A stretch of 64,000 bases of DNA from Rhizobium sp. R711 (GTDB lineage: Bacteria > Pseudomonadota > Alphaproteobacteria > Rhizobiales > Rhizobiaceae), in the NCBI RefSeq assembly GCF_002211365.1, contig NZ_LOKZ01000009.1, positions 1 to 64,000 on the forward strand, read 5' to 3'. Shown in pieces: positions 35,002 through 43,854 of the stretch. The stretch's first letter is position 1, and every line of letters starts with the position of its first letter. The notes beneath the pieces are model-generated. The model saw only the letters and a program-made list of their open reading frames with translations. It ran no database searches and was not told the origin of the DNA. The translations under genes and the position numbers were made by a program.

Positions 35002-35696
35002 GGTGGTATCTCCGTTTGTCCGCGAAGCGGTCTGGCTCTGCCAATCGGGCAGGAGCCCCGCTCCTGTTCCCGAGCAACCGGCGATCCGGTCGGGAGAGAG
35101 GGGGACAAGCGGAAAATCGGGAGGGGGATCACCCGCCCGAAGAGGACAGCGACGATCCGCGAACGCGGTCGACGTCTGGTCCTGCACGGCAGCGCCGCAG
35201 GCGATGTCGGAAGGACGGGGAAACCGGATTTTGTGCTTGTGGGGGAGAGAGCGGCGGCCGCTCTTTCCCCTCAAGAGAAACAAAGACTGCAGGGAGTGCA
35301 GCCTAGTTGGGATCGAGCAAGATCGTCGGATCTGCTTAATCACCTGCACGGCGCACACCGGCACCAGACAGGCAAAGAAGCATATCGGAGAAATCAGCAT
35401 CGCGCCGCGTCATCGCGGGATTTCGGGAATTCGCGTCACGCAAAAATCGGACGAATGACAGCCATAGGAGCGGAGCAAAGCGCGCCCGGAGGGCCTGCGA
35501 GACTGACTGTCGCCGGTTTTTGCGTTCCGTTTTGGCGGTCACCGCGTGGATTTTAGGTCCGCTCGCGCTTTCGGCACACGATGACTTGGCTTCAACACTC
35601 CGTTAAAGATGGCCAACTTCGATCCTCTGGCCAGACATGTCTTACCGACACGGAAGATCGTGCCCGATCTACGAACAAAACGAAGGACCAGACTAT
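35002..35696. other. Structured leader and spacer upstream of ardC
   Basis: 695 bp with no convincing gene. The 100 bp next to ardC can fold into competing hairpins (for example CAGGAGC-CCC-GCTCCTG at 35050-35066 and ACCGG-CGAT-CCGGT near 35079-35092). A further strong hairpin lies at 35232-35260 (11-bp arms with one G-U pair, 7-nt loop). Confidence 0.6.
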
Positions 35697-36353
35697 ATGA
35701 AAAAGCCCGAGAGGAACTTTGTGGTCGAGTTCAAATCCGGCAACCGGCGACAAGCCCCGAAGCCAACCTCCATCTGGGGAGACGTGGATCTCAAGGCGAT
35801 TTCGCTCGCGGTCGAAGCAGATGCTTCGGATCAAGTTCTTCAAACGACAGCAAAGAGCGCGAACAGTGCTCCGTCTAACCTGCGAACACGAGAGCAGATG
35901 TTAACTAAAACCTTCGAGCAGCCAAAAACAATGCTGCCACCACAGGAGGAACGTATGGCCGAAGAAACCACCCCAGTGCTAAGTGCCGACAACGCAAGCA
36001 TTGAGACCGCGACACCAATCACAGAACCTAAAAAGCGCCGTGGCCGCCAGGCAAAAACTGTTGCTCCGAAAATAGCCGCGAACGATGAGAAGACCACACC
36101 TGTGAAGCCTACAAAGAAACCACGCGTAGCAAAGTCTGCAGCAGTGGCAGAGGCAGGGGCAAAGGTTGCGACAAAGCAGCCGCGTAAGACGCGCACGCCT
36201 AAGGAAGCAACTGCGGCCGGGAGTACTCCTGCAGCACACGAGATGGCCGATCTGGTTCAGCTTGAAGAAGAAAACCAGAAGCTGCGAAAGCAGCTAGCGG
36301 AAAAGCTGCGCGCCGAGAACGCCGATCTTCGGAAACGCCTCGGCCATTCGTAA
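35697..36353 (+). CDS. SyrB-like regulator
   Basis: 218 aa from the ATG at 35697. Three parts: an N-terminal box (RNFVVEFKSGNRRQAPKPTS, then IWGDVDLKAI), a long Lys/Ala/Pro/Thr-rich basic middle with AT-hook-like KKRRGRQAK, and the C-terminal coiled coil LVQLEEENQKLRKQLAEKL followed by RAENADLRKRLG, which is the signature of SyrB proteins of Ensifer and Rhizobium (repressors of syrM). It may bind DNA through the basic region. Partner and target here unknown. Confidence 0.72.
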   Translation: MKKPERNFVVEFKSGNRRQAPKPTSIWGDVDLKAISLAVEADASDQVLQTTAKSANSAPSNLRTREQMLTKTFEQPKTMLPPQEERMAEETTPVLSADNASIETATPITEPKKRRGRQAKTVAPKIAANDEKTTPVKPTKKPRVAKSAAVAEAGAKVATKQPRKTRTPKEATAAGSTPAAHEMADLVQLEEENQKLRKQLAEKLRAENADLRKRLGHS

Positions 36354-36399
36354 CGTCATCAAACGCCGGTTTGCCGGCGCTTAATCAGCCCATCCGGCA

Positions 36400-36949
36400 A
36401 TGCGCGATCATTGCCGGATGGACATCCTATTTGATGATAGAAGAAGTTGGGCGCGACGATGGTCTCCCTGGAAATTTCTTGTCGGAATTGCCCGGCGAAA
36501 CCATGAGCATGCCAAGCCGGACGCCAGCCTGACCTCTGGTGACGAGGCGCCAATATCTTCCGAGCCGACCGTTACGTATCCGACAGAGCAGAAAGCCGCG
36601 CCTGCGCACGACGGACTCGACATAACGGGCGTGAGCGGTTCGGATTACGAGGCCTCTGCTCACGTTGACGACTTGCCAACGCTCTTCGCAATCGCCGTTG
36701 CTGCAGCAGAAACGAAGGAAAAAAAGTCCGGTCGCTACCTTCGGGCTGGAGCGTGCTGGAAAGCGGGGCAGCCAAGCTGTCAGCAGCAAGAGCAGGCGTA
36801 TAGAACCCGAACCCGTACACGCAGCGAAACCAGTGGATGAAGCCCGCGCGCTTGATCATGAAATCCTGCAATTACGGGTTCAATTGGCAAAAAAACTTGA
36901 GATGCAGAATTCGCTGCTCCGAAAAATGCTGGCGCGGTTTGAGCATTGA
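36400..36949 (+). pseudogene. Frameshifted SyrB-like gene
   Basis: Two overlapping frames carry the parts of one gene. The first (36400-36840) reads from MRDHCRMDILFDD to about FAIAVAAAETKE; the second (36665-36949) continues with KRRKKSPVATFGLERAGKR, then a short basic stretch, then DEARALDHEILQLRVQLAKK and LEMQNSLLRKMLARFEH, a C-terminal coiled coil like that of the intact SyrB-like protein upstream. The frame change falls around 36700-36730. Probably a decayed paralogue. Confidence 0.55.
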
Positions 36950-36961
36950 GTAGGCGGTCGA

Positions 36962-37201
36962 ATGTCGGAGTTTGAAGTGCAGCAAGGATCGGACGTGTCG
37001 GCAATCAATGTAGCATTGAAAACCCTCTGCCGAGAGTACGGCGTCGAGCGTGATAGGAAGTCCGTCCTGCAGATTGCGACACTCCTTGTGCGGCTGTCAA
37101 ACGAAGGAACTCTCGGCACCGAGGACCTCGTTCGGATTGCGCGGGATGAACTGATGGCCGGTTTCGCATTCAGTTCAGATGCACAAGACCACTCGAGTTA
37201 A
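36962..37201 (+). CDS. Small hypothetical protein
   Basis: 79 aa, 12 bp after the preceding remnant. Reads as a compact helical protein: SAINVALKTLCREYGVERDRKSVLQIATLLVRLSNEGTLG, then EDLVRIARDEL. Similar small proteins occur on rhizobial replicons but none has a function I can name. Confidence 0.5.
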   Translation: MSEFEVQQGSDVSAINVALKTLCREYGVERDRKSVLQIATLLVRLSNEGTLGTEDLVRIARDELMAGFAFSSDAQDHSS

Positions 37202-37874
37202 ATAGGGCAAGAGGGCGAGAAGTGCCAGCCGACAGTGTGATAAATTTATTGTTCATTCTCAATATTTTAGCGAAAATCGCGTAATCGTTTTTAGGGAACC
37301 AGCAGAGTTACCGGGAGACAGTTAAAGCGCTTTTTCTTCGACGCATTGTCCTATCAAAGGCCGCTAGAGGCTGCCGGCCACTCAAAGTCATCTTTCGCGC
37401 TCAGGTCGCTCGAAAACCGCTATGCCGCGTCAGCATGAAGTCGCTGCATAGATGGAGAGCGTCAAGCGACTCTTTAGAGGAACCAGACTCTTCGTCGCGT
37501 CAGCTTCAGTCCCTCCTGGATAAGGCCATGTCGCCATCAAGCAGTGGAAGCGGTGGTACGACGCTAACTTCGCTGCGTCCTGCCTTTTCGCGTTTTTGCG
37601 GAACCCGACCCCGCAAGCGAGCCCGAGGGGCCGGACACCGAATGCATGGTTCCCTGCCGATCCAAGCGGTCCGCTAAATTTGACTCCCGGATGGCCGCGG
37701 AAGTCGGGTCACACGCAACGGAGGGATTTGCCGGATTTCTATCGCGGTGTTCAACAGCGGGCTTTGCCTCCAGACGGTACGACGTCGACGAGATGCCGCT
37801 CTACGTCAACAACGGATCGGCATTCTGGATCGGCTTCGCCTTAAACTCGGCATTCATTCGGAGCTCAATCAGGC
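37202..37874. other. Degenerate region before the DhaKL island
   Basis: 673 bp without an intact gene. The short plus-strand reading MPLYVNNGSAFWIGFALNS (near 37793-37850) resembles the C-terminal end of metallophosphoesterases, so a decayed gene is possible. It probably marks the seam between plasmid backbone and cargo. Confidence 0.4.
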
Positions 37875-38531
37875 TCAAGAAGCCGTGACACTCTGAAGCC
37901 TATCACGGGCCCCCTGAGACAGCTCCCTGAGGATAAGTGCGCAAGAGGTCGCCCCAGCATCCAGGACGCCAAGCGATCTTCCGCCGAGCCGGCTGGCTCG
38001 ACCGATCCGCGCAATCAAGTTTATTGTCGAATCACGGCCAGTCTCCGCTGCCGCAACGAGGAGTTCCAACGCTTGAGCGAAGGATTTGCCTTCCGCTGTC
38101 GCTTTGTCAAAAGCTTCGACAGCGGGCACCAACGTGTCCAGCAACGTCTTGTCGCCGACTTTTGCCGAACCAATTTCCTGTATACCCGTCAAGCCAGCAT
38201 GCAACATTCGGCTGAACGTCTTGTCGTCGATCTGGTCCACATTAGCGATCTGCCCGGCAAACTCGGTGAACATTACGCCGTAAAGCGGCCCCATCGATCC
38301 GCCAATCTCGGTCATCAGTACTGTTCCGAGTGTCTCAAGCGCTTTTGCGAGCGACAACTCCTTGCCGCGGATCCGATCGGCCACAAGTCCGAAGCCCTTG
38401 GCCATATTGATTCCGTGGTCACCGTCGCCGGTCTTGCCGTCGATCTCGCTGAGGTAGCCACGGTTATCGATGATCGCGCTCGCCATGGAGAGAGCGATGT
38501 CGCCGGCTGCCGCGTTTTTCAATGTTTGCAT
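37875..38531 (-). CDS. dhaL: Dihydroxyacetone kinase subunit DhaL (ADP-binding, DAK2)
   Basis: 218 aa from the ATG at 38531. The nucleotide-site motif EIDGKTGDGDHGINMAKG supplies the three Asp ligands of the two metal ions, and IGGSMGPLYGVMFTEFA and ATEGKSFAQAL are family features. DhaL phosphorylates the substrate held by DhaK. A gap of 10 bp separates it from dhaK, so they form one operon. Whether the phosphate comes from ATP or from a PTS-linked DhaM is unclear; no DhaM gene is in the window. Confidence 0.92.
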   Translation of the reverse strand: MQTLKNAAAGDIALSMASAIIDNRGYLSEIDGKTGDGDHGINMAKGFGLVADRIRGKELSLAKALETLGTVLMTEIGGSMGPLYGVMFTEFAGQIANVDQIDDKTFSRMLHAGLTGIQEIGSAKVGDKTLLDTLVPAVEAFDKATAEGKSFAQALELLVAAAETGRDSTINLIARIGRASRLGGRSLGVLDAGATSCALILRELSQGARDRLQSVTAS

Positions 38532-38541
38532 TGTTCCCTCC

Positions 38542-39534
38542 TTATAGTGCTGTCGTGCAGCGGACCTCCACGTCCAGCAGCGCCTTGAGTTCGTCATCGA
38601 GCGCCATGACCGTCAAAGTCGCTCCGACCATCTCAAGAGAAGTGAAGTAATTACCAACATACGCTTTGTGGATCCTGAGGCCGCGGCCGGAAATCTCCTC
38701 CTCGACGGTGTCGAAGAGAATGTAAAGTTCGTTCAGCGGCGTTGCGCCAAGGCCAGATACCAGTACGGCCACTTCCGTCCCCGAGGCGAGATCATGGTCA
38801 TCCAGCACGATCTGGCACATATCCTTGGCGACCTCGGATGCGCTCTTGAGCGCTTCTACCCGCACACCCGGCTCGCCGTGATGGCCGATACCGACTTCAA
38901 TGGTGCCAGGCTCGATCTGGAAGTTCGGATGTCCGACCGCCGGAAGAGTGCACGGTCCCAATCCGACACCGACCGAGCGGCAATTGTCGATGGCCTTCTG
39001 CGCTGCGTTACGAACCTCGGATAGGCTGGCGCCCATCGACGCTTTCGCTCCGCCGACCTTCCACATGAAGATCTCTCCGGCAACCCCTCGGCGCTTCGCC
39101 TTCTCCTCGGCGGGGGCGGAGCATACGTCGTCGTTTGCAACGACCGTGGCAACTTCGATGCCGTCCTTTGCGGCGAGCTTCATCGCCATCTTCACGTTCA
39201 TGTTGTCTCCGGCATAATTTCCGTAGAGGACAACGACCCCTTTTCCACCATTGGCTTCGCGTATGGCATCATGAAAGCTCTTGGCCGTTGGCGACGAAAA
39301 CAGCTCGCCGACGGCGACTGCATCGAGCATGTTGCGGCCCGCATAGCCGATGAAAGCAGGCTCGTGTCCGGAGCCACCTCCGGTCACGACACCCACTTTA
39401 CCTTGCGCGGGCTGGTCGATCGCCGTCACCACGCGTGGGTTTTCGGCAAGGCGCACGATGTCTCGGTGTGCCTTCACAAAGCCCTTGACGGTATCTTCCA
39501 CGACCTCGTCGCGGTTATTTACAAAGCGTTGCAC
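38542..39534 (-). CDS. dhaK: Dihydroxyacetone kinase subunit DhaK (DAK1)
   Basis: 330 aa. GGGSGHEPAFIGYAG (His57) and EVGIGHHGEPG (His219) give the two substrate histidines; the second binds the ketone as a hemiaminal. DAK1 family members also act on erythrulose and related C3-C4 ketoses, so the true substrate may not be dihydroxyacetone. Operon with dhaL and, 21 bp upstream, a sugar isomerase-like gene. Confidence 0.92.
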   Translation of the reverse strand: MQRFVNNRDEVVEDTVKGFVKAHRDIVRLAENPRVVTAIDQPAQGKVGVVTGGGSGHEPAFIGYAGRNMLDAVAVGELFSSPTAKSFHDAIREANGGKGVVVLYGNYAGDNMNVKMAMKLAAKDGIEVATVVANDDVCSAPAEEKAKRRGVAGEIFMWKVGGAKASMGASLSEVRNAAQKAIDNCRSVGVGLGPCTLPAVGHPNFQIEPGTIEVGIGHHGEPGVRVEALKSASEVAKDMCQIVLDDHDLASGTEVAVLVSGLGATPLNELYILFDTVEEEISGRGLRIHKAYVGNYFTSLEMVGATLTVMALDDELKALLDVEVRCTTAL

Positions 39535-39555
39535 TGCGTCCTCCTCCAGACACGG

Positions 39556-40407
39556 TCATTGATTGTCGTTGAGCGCTCGCCGGACGACCTTGAGGGACCG
39601 AGCGAGCGAGTCTTCGATTGTTGACAGCGGCACGGGATCTTGGCGGCGAAGCGGCTGCGCCTGCCGATTGCGATGCAGTCTCAAGGGAAGTTCAATGCTG
39701 ACGGGGAAGCCATCGACCTTTGCGATCGCAGCCAGGAGGCGCTCGCACCCGACCTTGCCGTCGCCGATATCGCAGAAAAACCAGCCTTTATCGGTTTTAC
39801 GGACATCCTTGATATGGGCGTGCGCCGATCCCGGCAGCGCCAGGATCCCATCACCTGCGAGATCGTCCATGTCCGGTCGATGTGACGCAGTGTTTGCGGC
39901 GTCGTAATTTAGCTTTAGAAAGGGCGATCCGAATTCCTCAACAAGGGAAATACCGTCCCGCGCGGTGTTGATCAGGCTATCGCTGCCGTCTCCTGGGTTT
40001 TCCAGGCCAACGACGATATTAAGGGCTTCGGCTCTTCTCAGTATGATCTCGACGTTGCGACGGAATGTTGCTTCTCTTTCTCGGGCGGCCGCGTTGGTCG
40101 CAATAACCTTGGCTCCAATCGCCGCGGCGAATGCCATGCGGCCCGTGAACACTTCGACCGAATGTTCGAAACCCAGGTCGATGTGCGACGACATTGCGTG
40201 ACACGAGAGCCCCGAAGCTTTCAGCGCGCTGCGCCAACTGGTCATCTCTGAAGGTATGAAGGCGGTCTCGTCAAAGGGTTCTGTATACCCTAGGATAAAG
40301 GCCGGCTCGAAATGCGTGAACCCGAGGGACGCCGCGCTGTCCAGTGCGGCCTCTCTGCTATGCCCATCGTATGGCGCTCCGGACACGGAGATCACCCGTT
40401 CAGCCAT
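39556..40407 (-). CDS. Sugar phosphate isomerase/epimerase (TIM-barrel, AP endonuclease 2 family)
   Basis: 283 aa, first gene of the operon with dhaK and dhaL. Metal-ligand strands of the xylose-isomerase-like barrel are visible: VGLENPGDG (Glu), LKLNYDAANTASH (Asp, His), HAHIKDV (His) and FPVSIELPLR (Glu). Together with the kinase it should convert or epimerise a small ketose or its phosphate. Substrate not identifiable from sequence. Confidence 0.85.
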   Translation of the reverse strand: MAERVISVSGAPYDGHSREAALDSAASLGFTHFEPAFILGYTEPFDETAFIPSEMTSWRSALKASGLSCHAMSSHIDLGFEHSVEVFTGRMAFAAAIGAKVIATNAAAREREATFRRNVEIILRRAEALNIVVGLENPGDGSDSLINTARDGISLVEEFGSPFLKLNYDAANTASHRPDMDDLAGDGILALPGSAHAHIKDVRKTDKGWFFCDIGDGKVGCERLLAAIAKVDGFPVSIELPLRLHRNRQAQPLRRQDPVPLSTIEDSLARSLKVVRRALNDNQ

Positions 40408-40635
40408 GCATTCCTCCCTTTCGCGAAGAACGGCGCAAAGGCCGTTCCGAAGGGCAAAGTGTTAAAAACGCTTCATCCGGACAAGCGAATTCCGTCGATC
40501 GATGCATGAATTCATCTCAACAACTGCATCATTTGCGTTAAATTTCCTCATGGAATATAGAGGACGGGCGTCCTCCAGCTTACTGAGTGTCTACTGTGAA
40601 AAGGTGGCCAGGCACGCATAAACGGGAGGAGGGTG

Positions 40636-41565
40636 ATGAGCGCGTTGGAGTTCCCTTCGCTGCGATCGCTACAGGTGTTGGAAGCTGTCGCACGTCTTGG
40701 ATCTTTTGGGAAAGCCGCCGAGGAGCTGAGCATCAGCCCCTCGGCCGTGAGCCATCAAATGGCCGCGCTGGATTCGGACCTCGGAATTGCTTTGTTCCAT
40801 CGCTCCGGGCGTTCGATCATGCTGACCGACGCGGGTAGGGCCTACGCCGAGGAAATCAGCGCTTCGTTTCGAAGGATCGAGAGCGCCACGCGCAATTTCA
40901 CGAAGAAGGGCAAAAGTGACATTCTGAATATCCATTCGGTTGTCAGTCTCGCTTCGCAGTGGCTCATGCCTCGCCTGGCCCGGTTTAGCGCCCGCTATCC
41001 GGAGATCGATCTTCGACTGCACGCTTCTGGTGACCCGGCCGAGCTGAGGACCGGCAACGTCGATATCGACATCCGCTATGGAACGCAGCCCGTAGAGGTT
41101 GGCATCGCCGTCGAGCCCTTCCCACCTGAGCCGATCATTGTCCTGTGCGCCCCATCGTTGGTCGACGGCGCAAACGGGATACGCTCACCGCCGGATCTCG
41201 CCAGATTTCCGCTCATTCACTCCGAAGTGAACCTCTATCGCTGGCAGGATTGGGCGGACGACCACGGCGTTACGCTCAACATGGACAGAGGACTACGTTT
41301 CGATAGATCTTTCATGTCCATCAACGCGGCCGCAGATGGACTCGGCGTTTGCCTGGAAAGCCTCACACTCGTCCGGCAAGATCTGAAAAGCGGGAGGCTC
41401 GTTGCGCCGTTTGCCCTGGAAGGCCCCAGCATCAATTGCCATAGTCTCGTGTACTTACGATCCAGGGCAAGAACGCCAAAGATCGCTCTGTTCAAACGAT
41501 GGATCGAAGAAACCCTGGCTGCCGACGCGGCTTCTGTGGGTGAAATCGACGTCGGCGGGAAGTGA
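40636..41565 (+). CDS. LysR-family transcriptional regulator (GcvA-like)
   Basis: 309 aa from the ATG at 40636, preceded by GGGAGGAGG. N-terminal winged helix-turn-helix (LRSLQVLEAVARLGSFGKAA, then AVSHQMAALDSDLGIALFHRSGR) and a C-terminal effector domain. Divergent from the isomerase-dhaKL operon with 228 bp between, the classic layout for a LysR regulator controlling its neighbour. Confidence 0.92.
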   Translation: MSALEFPSLRSLQVLEAVARLGSFGKAAEELSISPSAVSHQMAALDSDLGIALFHRSGRSIMLTDAGRAYAEEISASFRRIESATRNFTKKGKSDILNIHSVVSLASQWLMPRLARFSARYPEIDLRLHASGDPAELRTGNVDIDIRYGTQPVEVGIAVEPFPPEPIIVLCAPSLVDGANGIRSPPDLARFPLIHSEVNLYRWQDWADDHGVTLNMDRGLRFDRSFMSINAAADGLGVCLESLTLVRQDLKSGRLVAPFALEGPSINCHSLVYLRSRARTPKIALFKRWIEETLAADAASVGEIDVGGK

Positions 41566-41635
41566 GTGTGCACACTCAAGGTCGACGATGCGCGACTGGT
41601 GGATCAGACGCGCATCACCGACTTCAGGCAGTGGT

Positions 41636-42484
41636 TTAGCCGAAGAATTTCCGGAGTTCGTTCGCTATGAATTCGGGAGCTTCTTCCGCAACCCAGTGAC
41701 CGGAGCCCGGGATCACTCCGCCCCGAACGTCACTTGCCACCCGCTGCATTGATTCCATCGTCTCCATGCCGCGGCCAAAACCACTGTCTCCGCCCAGGGC
41801 GAGGACCGGCATTTCGAGCTTGCCATCCCTCTCGAGGAACAATTTGTTGTCTTTGACGTCAGTTGGAAAGCCGCGATAATAGGCGAGAAGTGTGCGCAAG
41901 CCGCCCGGTTTCAGATAGGTACGCAAGTACTCATTCTTGTCTTCCTGAGATAGCACGTTTGCCCGGCTACCATAGTTGTCGAACAACCATTCCAGATAGA
42001 TATGCTCGCGACCGCCGAACATGGCTTCCGGCAAATCCGGCGTCCTGAAGAAGGGGTGGTGCCAACGCCGGCCGCCTTGCGACATGTCCGCTCCATCGCC
42101 AGGAATGGTAACGTCCAGGATCGCGAGCTTGCTAACAGCTTTCCGGTGCTGCGCGGCCAAGGCAAACGCCACCGGGCCGCCCCAGTCGTGCCCCACAAGA
42201 TTGAAGCGATCGATCTTCAGGTGTTCAGAAAGAAGCTCCCACACGTCTTTGGCAACCGTCTTCTTGTCGTAGCCATCGACGGGCCGGGAAGTGTCGCCGA
42301 GGCCGCGCAGGTCCGGCGCGATGATCGCGTACTTGTCGGCGAGGAAGGGGATCACGTGCCGCCATTCGTGCGAACTCTGCGGCACCCCATGAAGGAGAAC
42401 CAGCGGCTCGCCGGATCCTGCGGTCAGGTAGTGCATGGTGATGCTGGACAGTCGCGCGTAATTGCTTTTGATCTCGTGACTCAT
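41636..42484 (-). CDS. Alpha/beta hydrolase, epoxide hydrolase / haloalkane dehalogenase type
   Basis: 282 aa. HGVPQSSHEW forms the oxyanion region (HGxP), the nucleophile is Asp100 in GHDWGG, and His263 lies in GSGHWVAEE. An Asp nucleophile identifies the epoxide-hydrolase/dehalogenase branch; HGVP and tyrosines in the cap (YLEWLFDNYGS, AYYRGFP) favour epoxide hydrolase or fluoroacetate-dehalogenase-like activity. Its start overlaps the stop of the upstream dehydrogenase by ATGA, so both are co-translated. Confidence 0.88.
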   Translation of the reverse strand: MSHEIKSNYARLSSITMHYLTAGSGEPLVLLHGVPQSSHEWRHVIPFLADKYAIIAPDLRGLGDTSRPVDGYDKKTVAKDVWELLSEHLKIDRFNLVGHDWGGPVAFALAAQHRKAVSKLAILDVTIPGDGADMSQGGRRWHHPFFRTPDLPEAMFGGREHIYLEWLFDNYGSRANVLSQEDKNEYLRTYLKPGGLRTLLAYYRGFPTDVKDNKLFLERDGKLEMPVLALGGDSGFGRGMETMESMQRVASDVRGGVIPGSGHWVAEEAPEFIANELRKFFG

Positions 42485-43422
42485 TTCTTTGACTCCTTCT
42501 GACCGGCGGTCATACCCCGATACGCACGAATGACCTGACTGTCATCTGCCGAGCCCGACCCCTGCCCAGACGCGGCAAGGAAGAACTGATGCGCAACGGA
42601 GGCGAGCGGCAGGGCGGCCCTGGCAGAGGAGCCAGCGGCAAGCACGATACCGAGATCTTTCACAAAGATGTCGACGGCGCTCGTTACCTCAGGGTCCTCC
42701 AGAAGCATACGCTGGCCACGATCGTTGAGCATCCAGCTGGAAGCCGCCGAGCCGGACACGATCTCGAGCACCGTTGAGGTGTCGAGCCCAGCTCTTTCGG
42801 CGAGCGATAGCGCCTCAGCGGCGGCCGCCAAGTGTACGCCGCACAGCAGCTGGTTGACCGCCTTGGCAACTGACGCCTGACCAGGCCGCTCTCCGAGATA
42901 ATAGATCTTGGAGCCGAGCACGTCGAAAAGACCGCGGCTTATTTCATAGGTTTGCCTGTCGCCTGCCACCATGATGGAAAGCGACGCGTCGCGCGCTCCG
43001 GCGACGCCGCCGGAAACAGGCGCATCCAGAAACCGGTGACCGCGAGCAGTCACGGCCTCGGCGAGCTGTTCAACCTCGCCGGGAGGGCATGTTGACATCA
43101 GGACGACGACGCTCTGCCTGGTTGAATTTGCCAGGGCGCCCCGTTCGAAGAGGGCTTGGTGCGCCTGGTCGATGTTGACGACCATTAACATCAAGACGTC
43201 AGTCTCGCTGGCGGCTTCCGTAGCGTCTGAATAGGCAGTCCCGCCACTGTCGGCGAAGCTTCTTAGAGCATTCTCCGAGATGTCAAACCCCTTGACCCTG
43301 AAGCCGCTTTTCAGGAGATGCGACGCCATGGGCAATCCCATAGAACCGAGACCGATAAAACCGATTGTCGGTTTTCCCGGTCTCCGTGCCGGGCTCAGCT
43401 TTGTTTCTAAAGCTTGGTGCAC
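42481..43422 (-). CDS. NAD-dependent beta-hydroxyacid dehydrogenase (3-hydroxyisobutyrate / threonate dehydrogenase-like)
   Basis: 313 aa from a GTG at 43422, chosen because GGAGGAG lies about 6 bases upstream; an ATG 87 bases earlier lacks support. Rossmann motif GFIGLGSMGLPMASHL, substrate motif DAPVSGGVAGA and catalytic Lys in KAVNQLLCG. The family oxidises 3-hydroxyisobutyrate, tartronate, L-threonate and similar acids. With the kinase and isomerase nearby, a C4 sugar-acid substrate is plausible but not shown. Confidence 0.9.
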   Translation of the reverse strand: MHQALETKLSPARRPGKPTIGFIGLGSMGLPMASHLLKSGFRVKGFDISENALRSFADSGGTAYSDATEAASETDVLMLMVVNIDQAHQALFERGALANSTRQSVVVLMSTCPPGEVEQLAEAVTARGHRFLDAPVSGGVAGARDASLSIMVAGDRQTYEISRGLFDVLGSKIYYLGERPGQASVAKAVNQLLCGVHLAAAAEALSLAERAGLDTSTVLEIVSGSAASSWMLNDRGQRMLLEDPEVTSAVDIFVKDLGIVLAAGSSARAALPLASVAHQFFLAASGQGSGSADDSQVIRAYRGMTAGQKESKK

Positions 43423-43854
43423 TTCCGGATCTCCTCCGAGATACTTGCATGTCATTGGCCGGCACATTCCATAGGCGGGTCCCATGCTCGAATACGAAGC
43501 GGTTAACATGGCCGCTTCCTCCGCATCAAAAGAGTTTGCGCGATGGACATGTGACCTGGATTCATGTTGCCTGACGCCTCTGCCGGGAAACCTTTGTCAT
43601 CCTCCCGCATCGCGCCGAACGTCCCTGAGCTCAGTTCACCAATGCGAGGTGGCAATTCATTTGCGGACGTTTGGCGCAAGCGCCTATTTTACGTCCAGCC
43701 GCACACTGGGAGGCTTCCAGCTTTCAACAAACATCATTCAAAGGTCAAAAGGTCAGGCGACCTGCGAGTGCTGAGGGACGCTTACGAGGAGAGCGCCTGC
43801 ACAGCAAATTCCCAAAAACATCGACATAGATCAACACGGTTAGAGGAGGAACCA
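43423..43854. other. Divergent promoter region of dehydrogenase and TRAP genes
   Basis: 432 bp without a gene. Near the TRAP side, at about 43740-43765, two AGGTCA half-sites and an inverted GACCT lie close together and could be regulator half-sites. A frame open across this region into dctP lacks a start with a ribosome binding site. Confidence 0.5.

Noticed and set aside
34675..35556. Plus-strand frame across the start and leader of ardC
   Set aside because: Antisense to ardC and then through hairpin-rich leader DNA; no domain and no ribosome binding site.
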